Positions 44,349-55,422 of a stretch of DNA of 64,000 nucleotides are shown here, in pieces. The position numbers were made by a program, and so were the translations under genes. The notes beneath the pieces are model-generated. The model saw only the letters and a list, made by a program, of their open reading frames with translations, was not told the origin of the DNA and searched no databases. This DNA comes from Suillus spraguei. Lineage: Eukaryota; Basidiomycota; Agaricomycetes; Boletales; Suillaceae. Every line of letters begins with the position of its first letter. Position 1 is the first letter of the stretch. Location: positions 1 through 64,000 of the forward strand of contig JABCPU010000265.1 of the NCBI GenBank assembly GCA_016800925.1. Reading direction: 5' to 3'.

Positions 44349-46269
44349 TGTCATATACCGTACGTTCAGGTCTAGATCAAATCCAATCCATGGACATCCA
44401 GACACCCAACCTACACACATCTGATCCACCCATCCAATCCAGTTCACATATCCGATCCACCCATCCACTCCAATCCATATCCATCCATGTCCATATCCGA
44501 TCCGTGTCCATATCCGATCCGTGTCCATATCCGATCCGAGTTCATATCCGAACTATTCCCGCGCACCTGCGCATTACCCCTTTTAGAATATACCTGTGTC
44601 TCCGGCTTCTGGGTATCTCTGTGCTTCCGGTTCTCGGTGATCTCTGCCTCCGTCTTGATAAGTATTTCGTACAAGCTTCATCTCCGAGTTCATAGCCTTA
44701 TGTCCCGCTGTACTTACTAATGTGTTTCCGTATGCTTCAGACATAGCCTCGGACTATCCGTACTTACCCTCCAGCATGTTCCTACAGTATATAAACTTGT
44801 AGTACAACTCCTGCAGACCTTAGTCTGATTCATTGTTCCTACTTCTGTATATTCCTTTGATTACTCTGTATCCTGTTATCATGTCTATATAACTCCATCT
44901 CCGTTCTTGCACTTGGGCTCTGGCCCTTGTAAGCTTCCGACTCAGGCCTATGGGATCACTCCCTAGGCCGGAGCTTTGATCCTATGTCATATAAATCTTT
45001 TCAGACTTCATCCATCTCCGTCTATCATCTGTTTCACCTCCGACTCTACCGTTGGTAGTCTTATACTGTCTTTTTCTATTCCGGACCTTGTCCGAAGTAG
45101 TCTATACTATCTCTACACCATATCTGGACCTACTCCTCTCTAGTAGCCAACACTTCCTCTAAGATCCACAGAGCTATGCTCATCCGATCCTCCGCTCCTC
45201 CGCTCCTCCGCTCCTCCGCTCCTCCGCTCCTCCGCTCCTCCGCTCCTCCGCTCCTCCGCTCCCCCTCCCCGCTCCTCCGCTCCTCCGCTCCTCCGCTCCT
45301 CCGCTCCTCCGCTCCTCCGCTCCTCCGCTCCTCCGCTCCTCCGCTCCTCCGCTCCCCTCCCGCTCCTCCGCTCCTCCGCTCCTCCGCTCCTCCGCTCCTC
45401 CGCTCCTCCGCTCCTCCGCTCCTCCGCTCCTCCGCTCCTCCGCTCCTCCGCTCCTCCGCTCCTCCGCTCCTCCGCTCCTCCGCTCCTCCGCTCCTCCGCT
45501 CCTCCGCTCCTCCGCTCCTCCGCTCCTCCGCTCCTCCGCTCCTCCGCTCCTCCGCTCCTCCGCTCCTCCGCTCCTCCGCTCCTCCGCTCCTCCGCTCCTC
45601 CGCTCCTCCGCTCCTCCGCTCCTCCGCTCCTCCGCTCCTCCGCTCCTCCGCTCCTCCGCTCCTCCGCTCCTCCGCTCCTCCGCTCCTCCGCTCCTCCGCT
45701 CCTCCGCTCCTCCGCTCCTCCGCTCCTCCGCTCCTCCGCTCCTCCGCTCCTCCGCTCCTCCGCTCCTCCGCTCCTCCGCTCCTCCGCTCCTCCTCCGCTC
45801 CTCCGCTCCTCCGCTCCTCCGAGCTCCGGACCTTCGGACCCCTAGTCCTCTGGATCTATCCTATCCTATCCTCTGACATCTATGAATCATCTTTCCCTCC
45901 GGAGCTCTGCTCCTATCCTGCCCTGGACTTTGTCCAGCGGACCATCCTTCATCTGTTTGACTTGGAACTTGTTCCAGTAGTGTTACCATTACTCCCTACC
46001 TTCCGGAAATAGTTCCGGCGCATTCCCACGCTCATCCGGAAGTCCATCGGAGCTCTGTTGAGCTATCCTGCCTTAGAGTTCATCCGGACCCTCCATCCAG
46101 ACTCCACCAGAACTCTCCCTTGGACTTCATCCGAAATTAAGGGCACATACTCGGGTAAGGGGCACAGCGTACGAGCTGAGGCCAAGCCCCTTCGACTTAC
46201 AACCCTCCGGTACAACCCCATGTAAGACCAGGACTTCTTACTAATCTCTGGTTTTGCATGGTCGTAACA
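44349..46269. mobile_element. 1.9-kb solo LTR (or LTR-type short element) inside the recombinase gene
   Basis: Starts TGTCATATACC, ends GTCGTAACA and is flanked by GCCAA on both sides (44344-44348 and 46270-46274), a perfect 5-bp LTR-type duplication. The interior has a TATATAAAC box at about 44787, a 17-bp direct repeat (CCATATCCGATCCGTGT) at about 44485-44545, and a long 8-bp satellite. No coding capacity and no second LTR found. The sequence is unrelated to the other LTR family in the window. Confidence 0.72.
45188..45821. repeat. 8-bp satellite (CGCTCCTC)n, about 79 copies
   Basis: Nearly pure tandem CGCTCCTC, broken only by short C-rich variants at about 45261-45270 and 45353-45362 and a 3-bp insertion near 45793. 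Since 24 nt equal three repeats, every frame encodes the same 8-residue cycle (RSSAPPLL). The complementary strand is (GAGGAGCG)n, purine-rich with GG pairs. Confidence 0.95.
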
Positions 46270-46599
46270 GCCAATGTTTTCCCAGAATATGCTCCTGCGC
46301 AGCTCGCGACAAAAGTGAGCATTGTAAGAGTGTCAATAGGGCATCGTTCATGCTCCGGGATGCTTTGTGTGTCACAAAAAAATGGAAAACTAATAAACCA
46401 GCTCTGTATGATTCTCTGGTTCCTTGCGACCAAGATGAGTTCATTACTGATATTACGTGTTGAAGGTCATCATCCGTGATGGCGAGAATTTGACCATCTG
46501 AGCTCTTAAATGATCTACTGTGAAGTGGAGACCATAACTTGAGCCATTCATGCACTAGGCAATGTGGACGTAATGATGATACTGTAGAGATACGCACTT

Positions 46600-47464
46600 A
46601 GCTTTGTCACAGCATCACACGTCCAACAAATCGAAGCTATTTCATGTGACCATCACACAAATTGAAGTCATCGAAGGTAAATTGTGACACATGGTAAAAC
46701 ATGAAAAAAACATAGATTAGGGTCAATATTTCCAAAAAAAATTTTACTGAGTATTTTCCATGCATCTGTGCTTTACACGACCAAAAATATCTTGGTGATG
46801 GAAGCTGCAAGCTCTTGGCCCAACTTTCTGCCTTGGTGCAAGCCAGCAGATTGCCAGAATCATCAGTACAAGCCTGAGGCCTAACATATTAACAGATAGG
46901 TGAATACAAAGTGCTCCATTGCAAACGCAAGCTTGAGGATCATTGATAAATTGAGAGCCTGTTGCTGCAGGCAGTGGTGACAGTTCAAAGCTGTTTCTGA
47001 GGTGTCACAGGTCACAGCGGTCTTCGAATCTTCGAAGCTAAGGTTCAGTTGGTCACACCTGGATGACGTCGAAGCTAAGTGCATATCTCTACAGTACTAG
47101 GGGAGTTAATCCCACTTTGTATGGAGCTGGTTTGAATAGTGAGAGTGTGGATGTGAGTGGGGTCGTGAAGCGAGAGTGATGACTTGGGTTCGGTTATTCT
47201 ATCTCAATGTTCTGAGAATGTACTGTGCTCTCAACTGACAGTGGGATTACAGGGATATTGGACAGTAGGTGCAATGGAGAAGCAGACGATTGGAGAAACG
47301 ATTGATTAGCTTGGTGTGGGTTCAAAGGGATCATAGATAAAATGATGGAGTGAGTTGGGAATTGGGATGTGTGGCAGTAAGAATTTCTGGTCTCCATAGA
47401 TGCCTCAGGATGGGGGATCTGCTGGGTTGGATTTGCTAGCAATGTAAGTTGGATGGAAAGAGTG
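46600..47464. other. No gene seen
   Basis: Only short frames without motifs. The segment near 46610-46720 could belong to the 5' side of the recombinase gene. GAGTG at 47460-47464 is the left flank of the Gypsy element. Confidence 0.4.
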
Positions 47465-47939
47465 TGTTACAGTCGTACGTACCCCTATTCATTTTCTTAC
47501 CTCATTTACCGTGTATATTACATAACATGACTCTGACTCATATGCTCAACGCATCTGTATTATAGTTGCCTTCCTTCTTTGGATACGCACATACATTCTC
47601 ACACCCTTCTTGGTCTGTGCGCACATATTGGCCTATTTAAGCACAGTGTACTTGTAGTAGATTCCCTACTTTAATCTTACTGGGTTTTACCTGGAATCTC
47701 TTTCGCTTAGGTCTCCAACCTAAGTCGTCTTGAATCGTCTCTAAGTCTAAGCACTCCTTAGCCTTAGTCTCTATTCTTGCGGATACCTCTTAGACTTGTC
47801 TTTGAGGCTGAACCCTTGATCGTACTCGGAACGTGTTCCTTGTACTTTCACCTTGTTCTCTTTTGAACATTGTAAGAACTCCCAGTAGACCGTCTGTGTC
47901 TTTTCACTGTCGCTGGTGACGCCACCCCAGTTTGTAACA
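47465..47939 (+). repeat. 5' LTR
   Basis: 475 bp, TGTTACAGTCG to GTTTGTAACA. Contains a TATTTAAG promoter-like box near 47635. Confidence 0.88.
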
Positions 47940-48138
47940 AAAGATTAAAGTCCATTTTGATCGTCGACTATCTAGTCTTCGACCCTGAACCCTGACCGCT
48001 TAGATCAGCAAGACTAGCGTACGCGTACGCTGAGCAGATTGTCAAGAGAAGCCCTCTGACAGAAGAAAGCCCTGACGGACAGCAAGACAGCGCGTGTAGG
48101 CACCGAGAAAGTATAACTCATCAGAAGAATCATCAACC

Positions 48139-48975
48139 ATGTCGACCAAAGAATTCGAATACAAGATTGGTCAACCGATTGGTTTTGATGGAGATCGCGA
48201 TAACTCTCGCGAGTTTATCCAGTCGTGCAACTTGCACTTTGACATCAATGAAAAGCTTTACACCACCGACAAGCAGAAGATCATCTACATAACATCCTTC
48301 ATGACCGAAAAGAATGCCAAGTCATGGAAGGAACAATTCCTTGAACACGCCCAATCTACCGACACATCGGGACAAAAAGTTGGTTATGGGACGATGGTGG
48401 ATTTTATGAAGAGCTTCAAAGAAGCATTCAAACCAGTGGATACTAGAATGACCGCGCTCACACGCCTTAGAGACCTCAAGCAAGGAACCGGAGATCTCCA
48501 CACCTACGTCGCCGACTTTGAGGCACTTGCAGCCAAGGCTCATATCACCGATAATGCAACGAAGATTCAGTTCTTCCAAGATGGTCTTAACTGGGGTATC
48601 CTTACAAAGCTTTTCAATACGGGAGATGTCTCCGAGATATTCAGAGATGTTGTGTTGCAATGCGTTGCTATTGACAACGCCCATCATTGGCTTAATGCCA
48701 TGAGGACGCGTCATGTTCCACAACAAAAGAAGAAGAACTACGGGAATGCACGGTATACTCCGAACCGTGATTCCAACGCAATGGTCGTAGATCGAATCTC
48801 CGACATGGAAAGATCCGAATGCATGAAGAAAGGGCAGTGCTTCGGATGCAGAAAGACAGGACATCGCATCCATAATTGTCCTGACAGAAAGAAGAAAACC
48901 CCACTCCAACAAACCGAAGTTAAAGGGGAAGAAGAAGATGAAGAAACCGTGAGAAGGATTGTTCAGGATTTTTGA
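48139..48975 (+). CDS. gag: Gag of the Gypsy element
   Basis: An intact 278-aa frame. The central capsid-like region is helical. A CCHC zinc knuckle (CFGCRKTGHRIHNC) lies at about residues 234-247, followed by a basic and then an acidic tail (KGEEEDEETV). Its stop overlaps the next ATG in TGATG (48973-48977). Confidence 0.88.
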   Translation: MSTKEFEYKIGQPIGFDGDRDNSREFIQSCNLHFDINEKLYTTDKQKIIYITSFMTEKNAKSWKEQFLEHAQSTDTSGQKVGYGTMVDFMKSFKEAFKPVDTRMTALTRLRDLKQGTGDLHTYVADFEALAAKAHITDNATKIQFFQDGLNWGILTKLFNTGDVSEIFRDVVLQCVAIDNAHHWLNAMRTRHVPQQKKKNYGNARYTPNRDSNAMVVDRISDMERSECMKKGQCFGCRKTGHRIHNCPDRKKKTPLQQTEVKGEEEDEETVRRIVQDF

Positions 48976-49553
48976 TGTGGAGAAACAAAGATTCGACGTA
49001 TGTTTCTCCCAATGTATTACTGAGACTTGTACGCGCTGTAGGTGAAAGAAAAGAACTCCATGTCCCTATTACCCTCCACTCGCGTACTCGTTTGAAATCC
49101 GTCGACACCACCGCTGTTATCGATTCAGGAGCAGCAGGAACATTCATCTCAGAAGAGTTTGTGAAACTCCATCAAATCACACGACGAAAACTCAAGGAAC
49201 CATTTCGAGTTACAACGGCAGATGGAACTCTCATAAAAGGAGGACCAATCACGCATTACTGCCTCCTAGTGGTCAAGATTGACGATCGAACCATGTATGG
49301 AAAATTCAATATCACCAAACTAGGAAGGAGAGATCAAATCCTTCTTGGAATTCCTTGGTTACGAGCAATGAACCCAATTATAGATTGGGCTGCTGAAACG
49401 CTTGTCCTTTCACGGACAGAGAAATCAGACGAAATCGAAATGATCTGGACGAAGATCGGAAGAAGAACGGGTTGCCTCAACTTTTCAACCATGTTAAGTG
49501 GCAACATTCCCGTCTTCCGAAACCTAGCATCGCATCTCCTATTGAGATCCTGA
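48975..49553 (+). pseudogene. Aspartic protease part of Pol
   Basis: Frame -1 relative to gag, starting in the overlapping TGATG. Contains the retropepsin signature VIDSGAAGTFIS and the ILLGIPWLR block. Ends in a stop at 49551-49553 where Pol should continue, so Pol is truncated. The next 500 bp carry the linker in broken frames. Confidence 0.82.
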
Positions 49554-50143
49554 AGACTCAGAACCAGAAGTACGAATGCCCCGTACTACCGAACCAACTC
49601 CACGGTACAACTGCCGCGAGCAGTGTCACCAATCCCTCGTGCAGAGAAGCATAAGAATGAATCTGAACCCGAGCATCGGGCTGGACAAGAACCTATTGAG
49701 CAACGGCCAATAGAAGAACAGAAGCAAGGAAAAAGGAAACCGGAAGAAGAACTCCCAGGACGAAACACCAACGTACCGAAACTATCCAAGTTCTTCGTTC
49801 CCCCGAAAACTCTTTCAGCTTCAATTGAAGAAACCCCGATAAAGAAGAACCCGTGCCCTCGTTGATCCAACTGAGGATGATGACCAATTTGATACCATGC
49901 ACGACGTCTGGCATGCGCCAGAAGTGCACGAAATTTCCTCTTATGAACTAGGAGAAGGAGAATTTCTTGTGGAATATGATACCACGGGATTAGCATGAGG
50001 ATTATAGAAGAAATATCCATGGATACACCTTTAACACGGGATGGAACTTCTCACCTTGAACAATCCTCTCCCTATTCTTCGATTCCACTTCCTCCTCTGA
50101 AATATAGTAACAAAGCTCAGGAATTCGCTATGGACGAGAAGGA

Positions 50144-51628
50144 AAAGAAAAAGAAATCCTTCGAAGAATTGGTCCCGGATTATTTGCACGACTTCGCAGA
50201 CGTCTTTGCTAAAGACGGATTAAACAAACTACCCCCGAACGCCCTGGTATCGATCATCGGATCGACACCAAACCCGGTTTTATTCCTCGTACGTCTAAGG
50301 TCTACCCGCTATCGGAAAAAGAACGCGCTGCTGTCAAAACGTTTATCGATGAAAACGTTGCGAAAGGCTTTATCTCGGAATCGAAGTCACCTCAAGCTAG
50401 TGGCTTCTTCTTTGTGGGAAAGAAGAGCGGAGAACTGCGTCCCTGTCAAGATTATCGCTACATCAATGATTGGACAGTCAAGAACGCATACCCGCTCCCA
50501 CTTCCTATTTCCCTTGTCGCACGCTTCATAACGCACAGTTCTTTACGAAAATGGATATCCGGTCCGGTTATAACAACATTCGCATCCATCCTGACGATAG
50601 GTGGAAAGCTGCTTTTACCACGGAATTTGGCCTCTTTGAACCGAACGTCATGTTCTTTCGGCCTTTGCAATTCCCCAGCAACTTTTCAAGCATACATGAA
50701 TCGCACCTTTCAACAAGAAATCAATGAAGGATGGATGGTTATCTATATGGACGATATCCTGATTTTCTCTACAACAATGGCAGAACACCGTGAACGGACC
50801 AGACGAGTTTTGATGAAAATACGAAAAGAACACCTGTTCTTGAAACCGGAGAAATGCACCTTCGATGCAGAAGAAGTGGAATACCTCGGAATGATAATTC
50901 GCCCCGGACAAGTTGCTATGGACACCGCCAAGACCAAGGGAATCTCCGAATGGCCAATCCCGAAATCTGTAAAAGATGTTCGGTCATTCCTCGGTTTTTG
51001 CAACTTCTACCGCACGTTCATTTCCCACTATTCTGACATCGCCAGACCCCTTATCGATTTGACAAAGAAAGATAAGGCCTTTGAATGGTCAACCGAATGT
51101 ATGGACACCTTCGAAGAATTGAAACGACGCTTCACTCCCAACCGGTACTCCGTAACCCTGATCCTTCCCGACAATTTGCCATTGCTACCGACGCTTCGCT
51201 TGTAGCAACTGGCGGAGTTCTCCTGCAGACTGATGAGAATGGTGTTTATCACCCATGTGCATATCTCTCACAGTCTTTGAACCCGCAGAACGCAATTACC
51301 AGATCTTTGATCGGGAACTCCTTGCCGTAATCCGGGCATTGAACGAATGGCGTCATTATCTCGAAGGAAACCCCACCCCGTCCTGGTATTCACCGACCAT
51401 AAGAACCTTCTGTACTTTAGAAGTGCACAGAAGCTCACCCGTCGCCAAGCACGTTGGCAACTGATTTTGTCTATCTATGACATCGAACTGCATCACGTTG
51501 CAGGTACTAAATTAGCAGTACCTGATGCACTATCCCGCCGGCCTGACTATGACTCCGGCAAAGACGATAACGAGGACCAGACCCTCCTCCCTGACGCTCT
51601 ATTCGTTCGTCTTATTGACACTGATTGA
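50144..51628 (+). pseudogene. Reverse transcriptase and RNase H part of Pol
   Basis: Scattered over three frames: PCQDYRYIND, TKMDIRSGYNNIRIHPDDRW, the active-site IYMDDILIFS at about 50740, GFCNFYRTFI, then RNase H blocks [51 protein letters not shown], and the connection motif [15 protein letters not shown] at about 51520. At least five frame changes; not functional. Confidence 0.88.
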
Positions 51629-51701
51629 AGGATGTGCTGTCATCCTCAGACCCTCTCGACGACCCAGTTTTCAAAACAGCGTCCGACGCCCTTGATGGCG
51701 T

Positions 51702-52500
51702 GTGCCTTCCCCCATGAAATCGGCACTTTCCGATTGGAAGATTGAGGAGAACGTCCTCTATTTTAAGAATCGCGCTTATATTCCGCCGGCGCATCGCTCC
51801 GATATCCTGAAAAGGTATCATGATCATCCTACCGCGGGACACCCCGGTAGATTCAAAACTGAAGAACTCGTCAAACGAGAAGCCTGGTGGCCTGCAATGG
51901 GCTCTTATATTCGGAAATACGTTGAGGGTTGCGCCCTTTGTCAGCAAATGAAAGCGGATACTCATCCCGTTCGACCCCCGCTCACGCCATTCCTTCGTCG
52001 GCTGTTCGCCCGTTCTCCCAAGTCTCTGTCGATCTTATCACTGACCTCCCTGTCTCTGGAGGCTTTGACAGTATCATGGTCGTGGTAGACCATGGCCTTA
52101 CGAAGGGGGTAATTATTATCCCTTGTTTGAAAACTATCACGTCAGAAGGTGTGGCCAAGCTATTTTTAAAACATGTTACCGACGATTTGGACTCCATGAC
52201 AAAGTTATCTCGGATCGAGGACCGCAATTCCTATCTCGCTTCTCAAAGGAACTTGCCCGACTTCTCGACTACGTCATCGCTCCATCCACGGCTTACCACC
52301 CGCAGACTGATGGTCAAACGGAAAGGCTCAATCAAGAACTTGAAACATATCTACGCATTTATTGCGCAACAACCCTGAAGATTGGGTAGAACACTTACCA
52401 ATCGCCGAATTCGTCCACAACCACCGAAAACACGATGCAAGGAATGCATCACCCTTCTATTTGATGATGGGATATGAACCACGCGCCATCCCCATCTGAT
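51702..52500 (+). pseudogene. Integrase part of Pol
   Basis: HHCC zinc-binding start ([20 protein letters not shown]) at 51810-51960, the DDE core first block [20 protein letters not shown] near 52025, then [10 protein letters not shown] and [20 protein letters not shown] at 52210-52350, in different frames. Not functional. Confidence 0.85.
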
Positions 52501-52884
52501 CCCGATTCATCCGTCCCCGCAGCAGAAGATCGAGTACGATCTCTGCAGAAGATAAGAGAAGAAGCAATCGCCTGTCACAACATTGCATGCAGACAATGGC
52601 CGAACGATCCCGAGGAGATAAGTACATCCCATGGAAGATCGGAGATAAGGTTTGGCTATCTGCCGCTAATCTTAGACTAAACTCCCATCAAGGAAACTGG
52701 CCCGAAACGATACGGACCTTTCCCGATCATCGATGTCTTATCCCCATCACGTTCACGCTCAAACTCCTCCGCAATGGAAGATTCACCCACGTTCCATGCT
52801 TCTGTCTTATCATCCTATAGCGAAACAGACGTACACGGACCGAATTTCCCTGAACCACCACCTGACATCATCGAAGAAGAAGAA

Positions 52885-53010
52885 GAATATGAAATCGAAG
52901 CGATTCTTTCTCACAAAGGAACCGGCAATCGCCGACGTATCTCGTTTCCTGGAAAGGATATCCATCGGGAGATAACGAATGGCTCCCAGAAAAGAATTGA
53001 AGAACTCCGC
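52885..53010 (+). pseudogene. Chromodomain of the integrase C-terminus
   Basis: YEIEAILSHKGTGNRRRI in one frame and WKGYPSGDNEWLPEK in another (Trp codon at 52950). Together they give the chromodomain pattern with its aromatic residues. In chromoviruses this domain directs integration to modified-histone chromatin. Confidence 0.78.
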
Positions 53011-53102
53011 TCGAATCTGAATGCTTATAAGAAGCAACATGCCTCTGATATTCTCAGTCAATCAACCGCATTAGCACTTGATCAACTACCAACAACATTG
53101 AA

Positions 53103-54561
53103 ATGTCTTTCCCCACTGCCTACATTACACCCGTCGTCGCTGCCACCAATGACTCCAACTCCGAAGCAGAACAATACGGAACCCTTACGCAGAAATCGAT
53201 AACCAATCCTACATCGAAGCCGCCATCCTCTGTGAGGGACATGCCCTCGAAATCGACAGAATTCTCACCGAAAGAGGTGCCTTCCCCGCTCGACTCATTG
53301 TTAACATCATCCGCACTGCAGCCCTTATCGAACCACCGCTAAAGAAACTACTGAACCACACTCCGTCACCGTTTCATTCATCTCCAAAAACGCATTCGTG
53401 CTTACGCTATGCTGTTGCTTCCCGATTCTTTTAAGGATGATGTTGAAGAAGCTATTCACATCATTGCCGAACGTCGAGCAGGCGTTGCTCGACCTCCCTC
53501 TCCGCAAAGAGATACGCCGCTTCCTGTTCCAGCACCCGCTTCTTCGCGTATCTATTCTAATCTTGACGCCTTTACTGGCCTATACACTGCTGTGCAAGAA
53601 ATTGGGCAACTCACCGACACAGTCGTCGATACCATCCAGCAATCAGTCGCTGAGACCAGAGCAGCCAGAAACCTAGTAGAAGAAGCCATCGCTGACTTAC
53701 AACAAACGCAAGATGATCTTGCGTCTCCTAGAACCCCATCCCCTATCGAACAATCAACTTCTTCACTTCCCGCCACGGTCACTCTTGATTGCCCTGATTG
53801 GCTGTACGAGCCCTGCACAGAAGAGCAGTTAAGGCAGCTAAACTATTGGGTATCCCCGCCACCGAGTTAGTAACACTCGGCCCTCGACTTCGCGACCTTC
53901 ATATCCATCCCCCCATGTCCATCCCATCGTCATTCGGTCCTATGGACCCCATTTCACCAGTCTTAGTAAAAGACTTCGGTATCACTTCCCCTTCTTCCCC
54001 ACCGAACTTCTTGCAGTGCTGAGCGTGCAGTCACCCCGGACCTTCCCGAATCAGCATACACATTGTCCTCCACTCAACAGGCACAACTTAAGCGGCAGAA
54101 CACCCTTGCCTTAAAACGTATGACGAAGAAGAAGGGAAAGAAACGCGCCAGATCCACCAGTCCTACGCCCATCATTTCTCCGTCCCCCCTACGCAAAGTC
54201 ACTCTAACCCTGACGAGAACATGAAATGCCGACCTGTGGCTTACTAGGACATCGTCAAAAGAATGTGCGGAATATCAGTGCAAGGTTTGCAGATATTGGT
54301 CGCCACTCATTGTCCCTCTACTGCCCTAACCGAGTTGGGCCTCCTCCTTTCGAGTTAACTTGGAAAGATGAGGGATTCTACGACGCACTTCGTGCTTGGG
54401 AAAAGCAACTTGACGATGAACGTATTCAACGAGAAAAGAAGAAAGATTCTAAGCGTCGCGCTGGTCTGGAAGAAGCCAAGTATATGATGAGTGGGTCGTT
54501 TGCTGATGAAGATTACGAGTTTAGCGATGACCCCATCTACTATGCGAACCAAAGTGATTGA
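53103..54561 (+). pseudogene. Extra 3' coding region of the Gypsy element, possible zinc-knuckle protein
   Basis: About 1.46 kb of broken frames between the chromodomain and the 3' LTR, where most Gypsy elements have nothing. It begins at ATG 53103, has a helical stretch (SYIEAAILCEGHALEIDRIL and EEAIHIIAERRAGVARPPSP), a Pro/Ser-rich middle, a basic patch (about 54120-54160), then Cys/His spacing suggestive of knuckles around 54224-54330 (CGLLGHRQK, ECAEYQCKVCRYW and SLYCPNR in adjacent frames) and a Lys/Asp-rich end at 54561. Function unknown; perhaps a second nucleocapsid-like protein. Confidence 0.55.
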
Positions 54562-54594
54562 AAGCCGGTGACTTTCAGTGTAAAACGGGGGTAA

Positions 54595-55062
54595 TGTTAC
54601 AATCGTACGTGCCCCTATTCATTTCCTTCTCCTTTACCTTGTATATTACGTAACTGAACTCTGACTCATATGCTCAACGCATCTGTACTATAGTTGCCTT
54701 CCTTCTTTGGATACGCACTTACGTTCTCACGCCTCCTTGGTCTGTGCGCACATATTGGCCTATTTAAGCACAGTGTACTTGTAGTAGATTCCCTACTTTA
54801 ATCTTACTGGGTTTTACCTGGAATCTCCTTCGCTTAGGTCTCCAACCTAAGTCGTCTTGAATCGTTTCTAAGTCTAAGCACTCCTTAGCCTTAGTCTCTA
54901 TTCTCGCAGATACCTCTTGACTTTCCTTGAGGCTGAACCCTTGATCGTACTCGGAACGCGTTCCTTGTACTTTCACCTTGTCTCTTTGGACATTGTAAGA
55001 ACTCCCAGCAGACCGTCTGTGTCTTTTCACTGTCGCTGGTGACGCCACCCCAGTTCGTAACA
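54595..55062 (+). repeat. 3' LTR
   Basis: 468 bp, TGTTACAATCG to GTTCGTAACA. Preceded by a purine-rich AAAACGGGGGTAA, a plausible polypurine tract. Confidence 0.88.
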
Positions 55063-55357
55063 TAAGGAGTGCTTAGACTTAGAGACGATTCAAGACGACT
55101 TAGGTTGGAGGCCTAAGCGAAGGAGATTCCAGGTAAAACCCAGTAGGATTAAAGTAAAGAATCTACTACAAGTACACTGTGCTTATATAGGTAAATATGT
55201 GCACACAGACCAGGTAACCGTGAGAAAGTAACTGCGTATCCTAATAAGGAAGGCATGTGTTGTACAGATGCATTGAGCATATGAGTCAGAGTCATGTGAC
55301 ATGATATACAAGTAAGAAGATAAAGGGAAATGAATAGGGGCACGTACAACTGTAACA
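55063..55357 (-). mobile_element. Truncated LTR of the same family, inverted
   Basis: Reverse complement of the first ~295 bp of the LTR (from CACTCCTTA back to TGTTACAGTTG). Begins exactly at the end of the 3' LTR, so the junction is a recombination or nested-insertion scar. Confidence 0.85.
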
Positions 55358-55422
55358 AGATGGGCGAGAAGGGCATTGGTCTCTGCTGTGTTCCACTGTG
55401 CCTTTGCTTCACCTGGGGTAGT

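Larger units (their letters stand above)
43554..46597 (-). pseudogene. Tyrosine recombinase (Crypton-like), split by an LTR insertion
   Basis: The N-terminal part is at about 46597-46270 (SWSQGTRESYRAGLLVFHFF, SCAGAYSGKTLA, with a frameshift between). The C-terminal part is at about 44348-43554 (NYVFGIWAWHILHGQTWKVD ... PQLR). Catalytic features: Arg in LARLGELM (about 44092-44113), the HSIRIGG box (His-x-x-Arg, about 43735-43755) and the candidate nucleophile Tyr in GRWSSDAFTLYL. A 1.9-kb LTR sits exactly between LA and NY. Similar stand-alone recombinases are common in Agaricomycetes and resemble Crypton enzymes. Inactive because of the insertion and at least two frameshifts (near 46350 and 43790). 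Confidence 0.75.
47465..55062 (+). mobile_element. Full-length but decayed Ty3/Gypsy retrotransposon with chromodomain
   Basis: 7.6 kb with direct LTRs (47465-47939, 54595-55062). Order of parts: gag, protease, reverse transcriptase/RNase H, integrase, chromodomain, then an additional 1.5-kb coding region before the 3' LTR. Integrase after RNase H plus a chromodomain marks a chromovirus-type Gypsy element. The LTRs differ at many positions and the pol region has many frameshifts, so the insertion is old. Left flank GAGTG and right flank TAAGG do not match, so the right boundary has been rearranged. Confidence 0.9.

Noticed and set aside
44348..44528. Apparent N-terminus (DTDRIWTRIGYGHG) of the recombinase frame
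   Set aside because: It is read-through into the short tandem repeats of the inserted LTR; the true upstream part is at 46270-46597.
45176..46012. Long plus-strand ORF of 278 codons (RSSAPPLL repeats)
   Set aside because: It is the automatic translation of an 8-bp satellite whose three-unit period equals 24 nt, so all frames stay open; no start context, no conserved flanks.
48322..48912. 196-codon minus-strand ORF antisense to gag
   Set aside because: Shadow of the gag gene; composition and position explained by the opposite strand.
47460..55067. Target duplication for the full-length Gypsy element
   Set aside because: Left GAGTG and right TAAGG do not match; the right side abuts an inverted LTR, so the original flank is lost.
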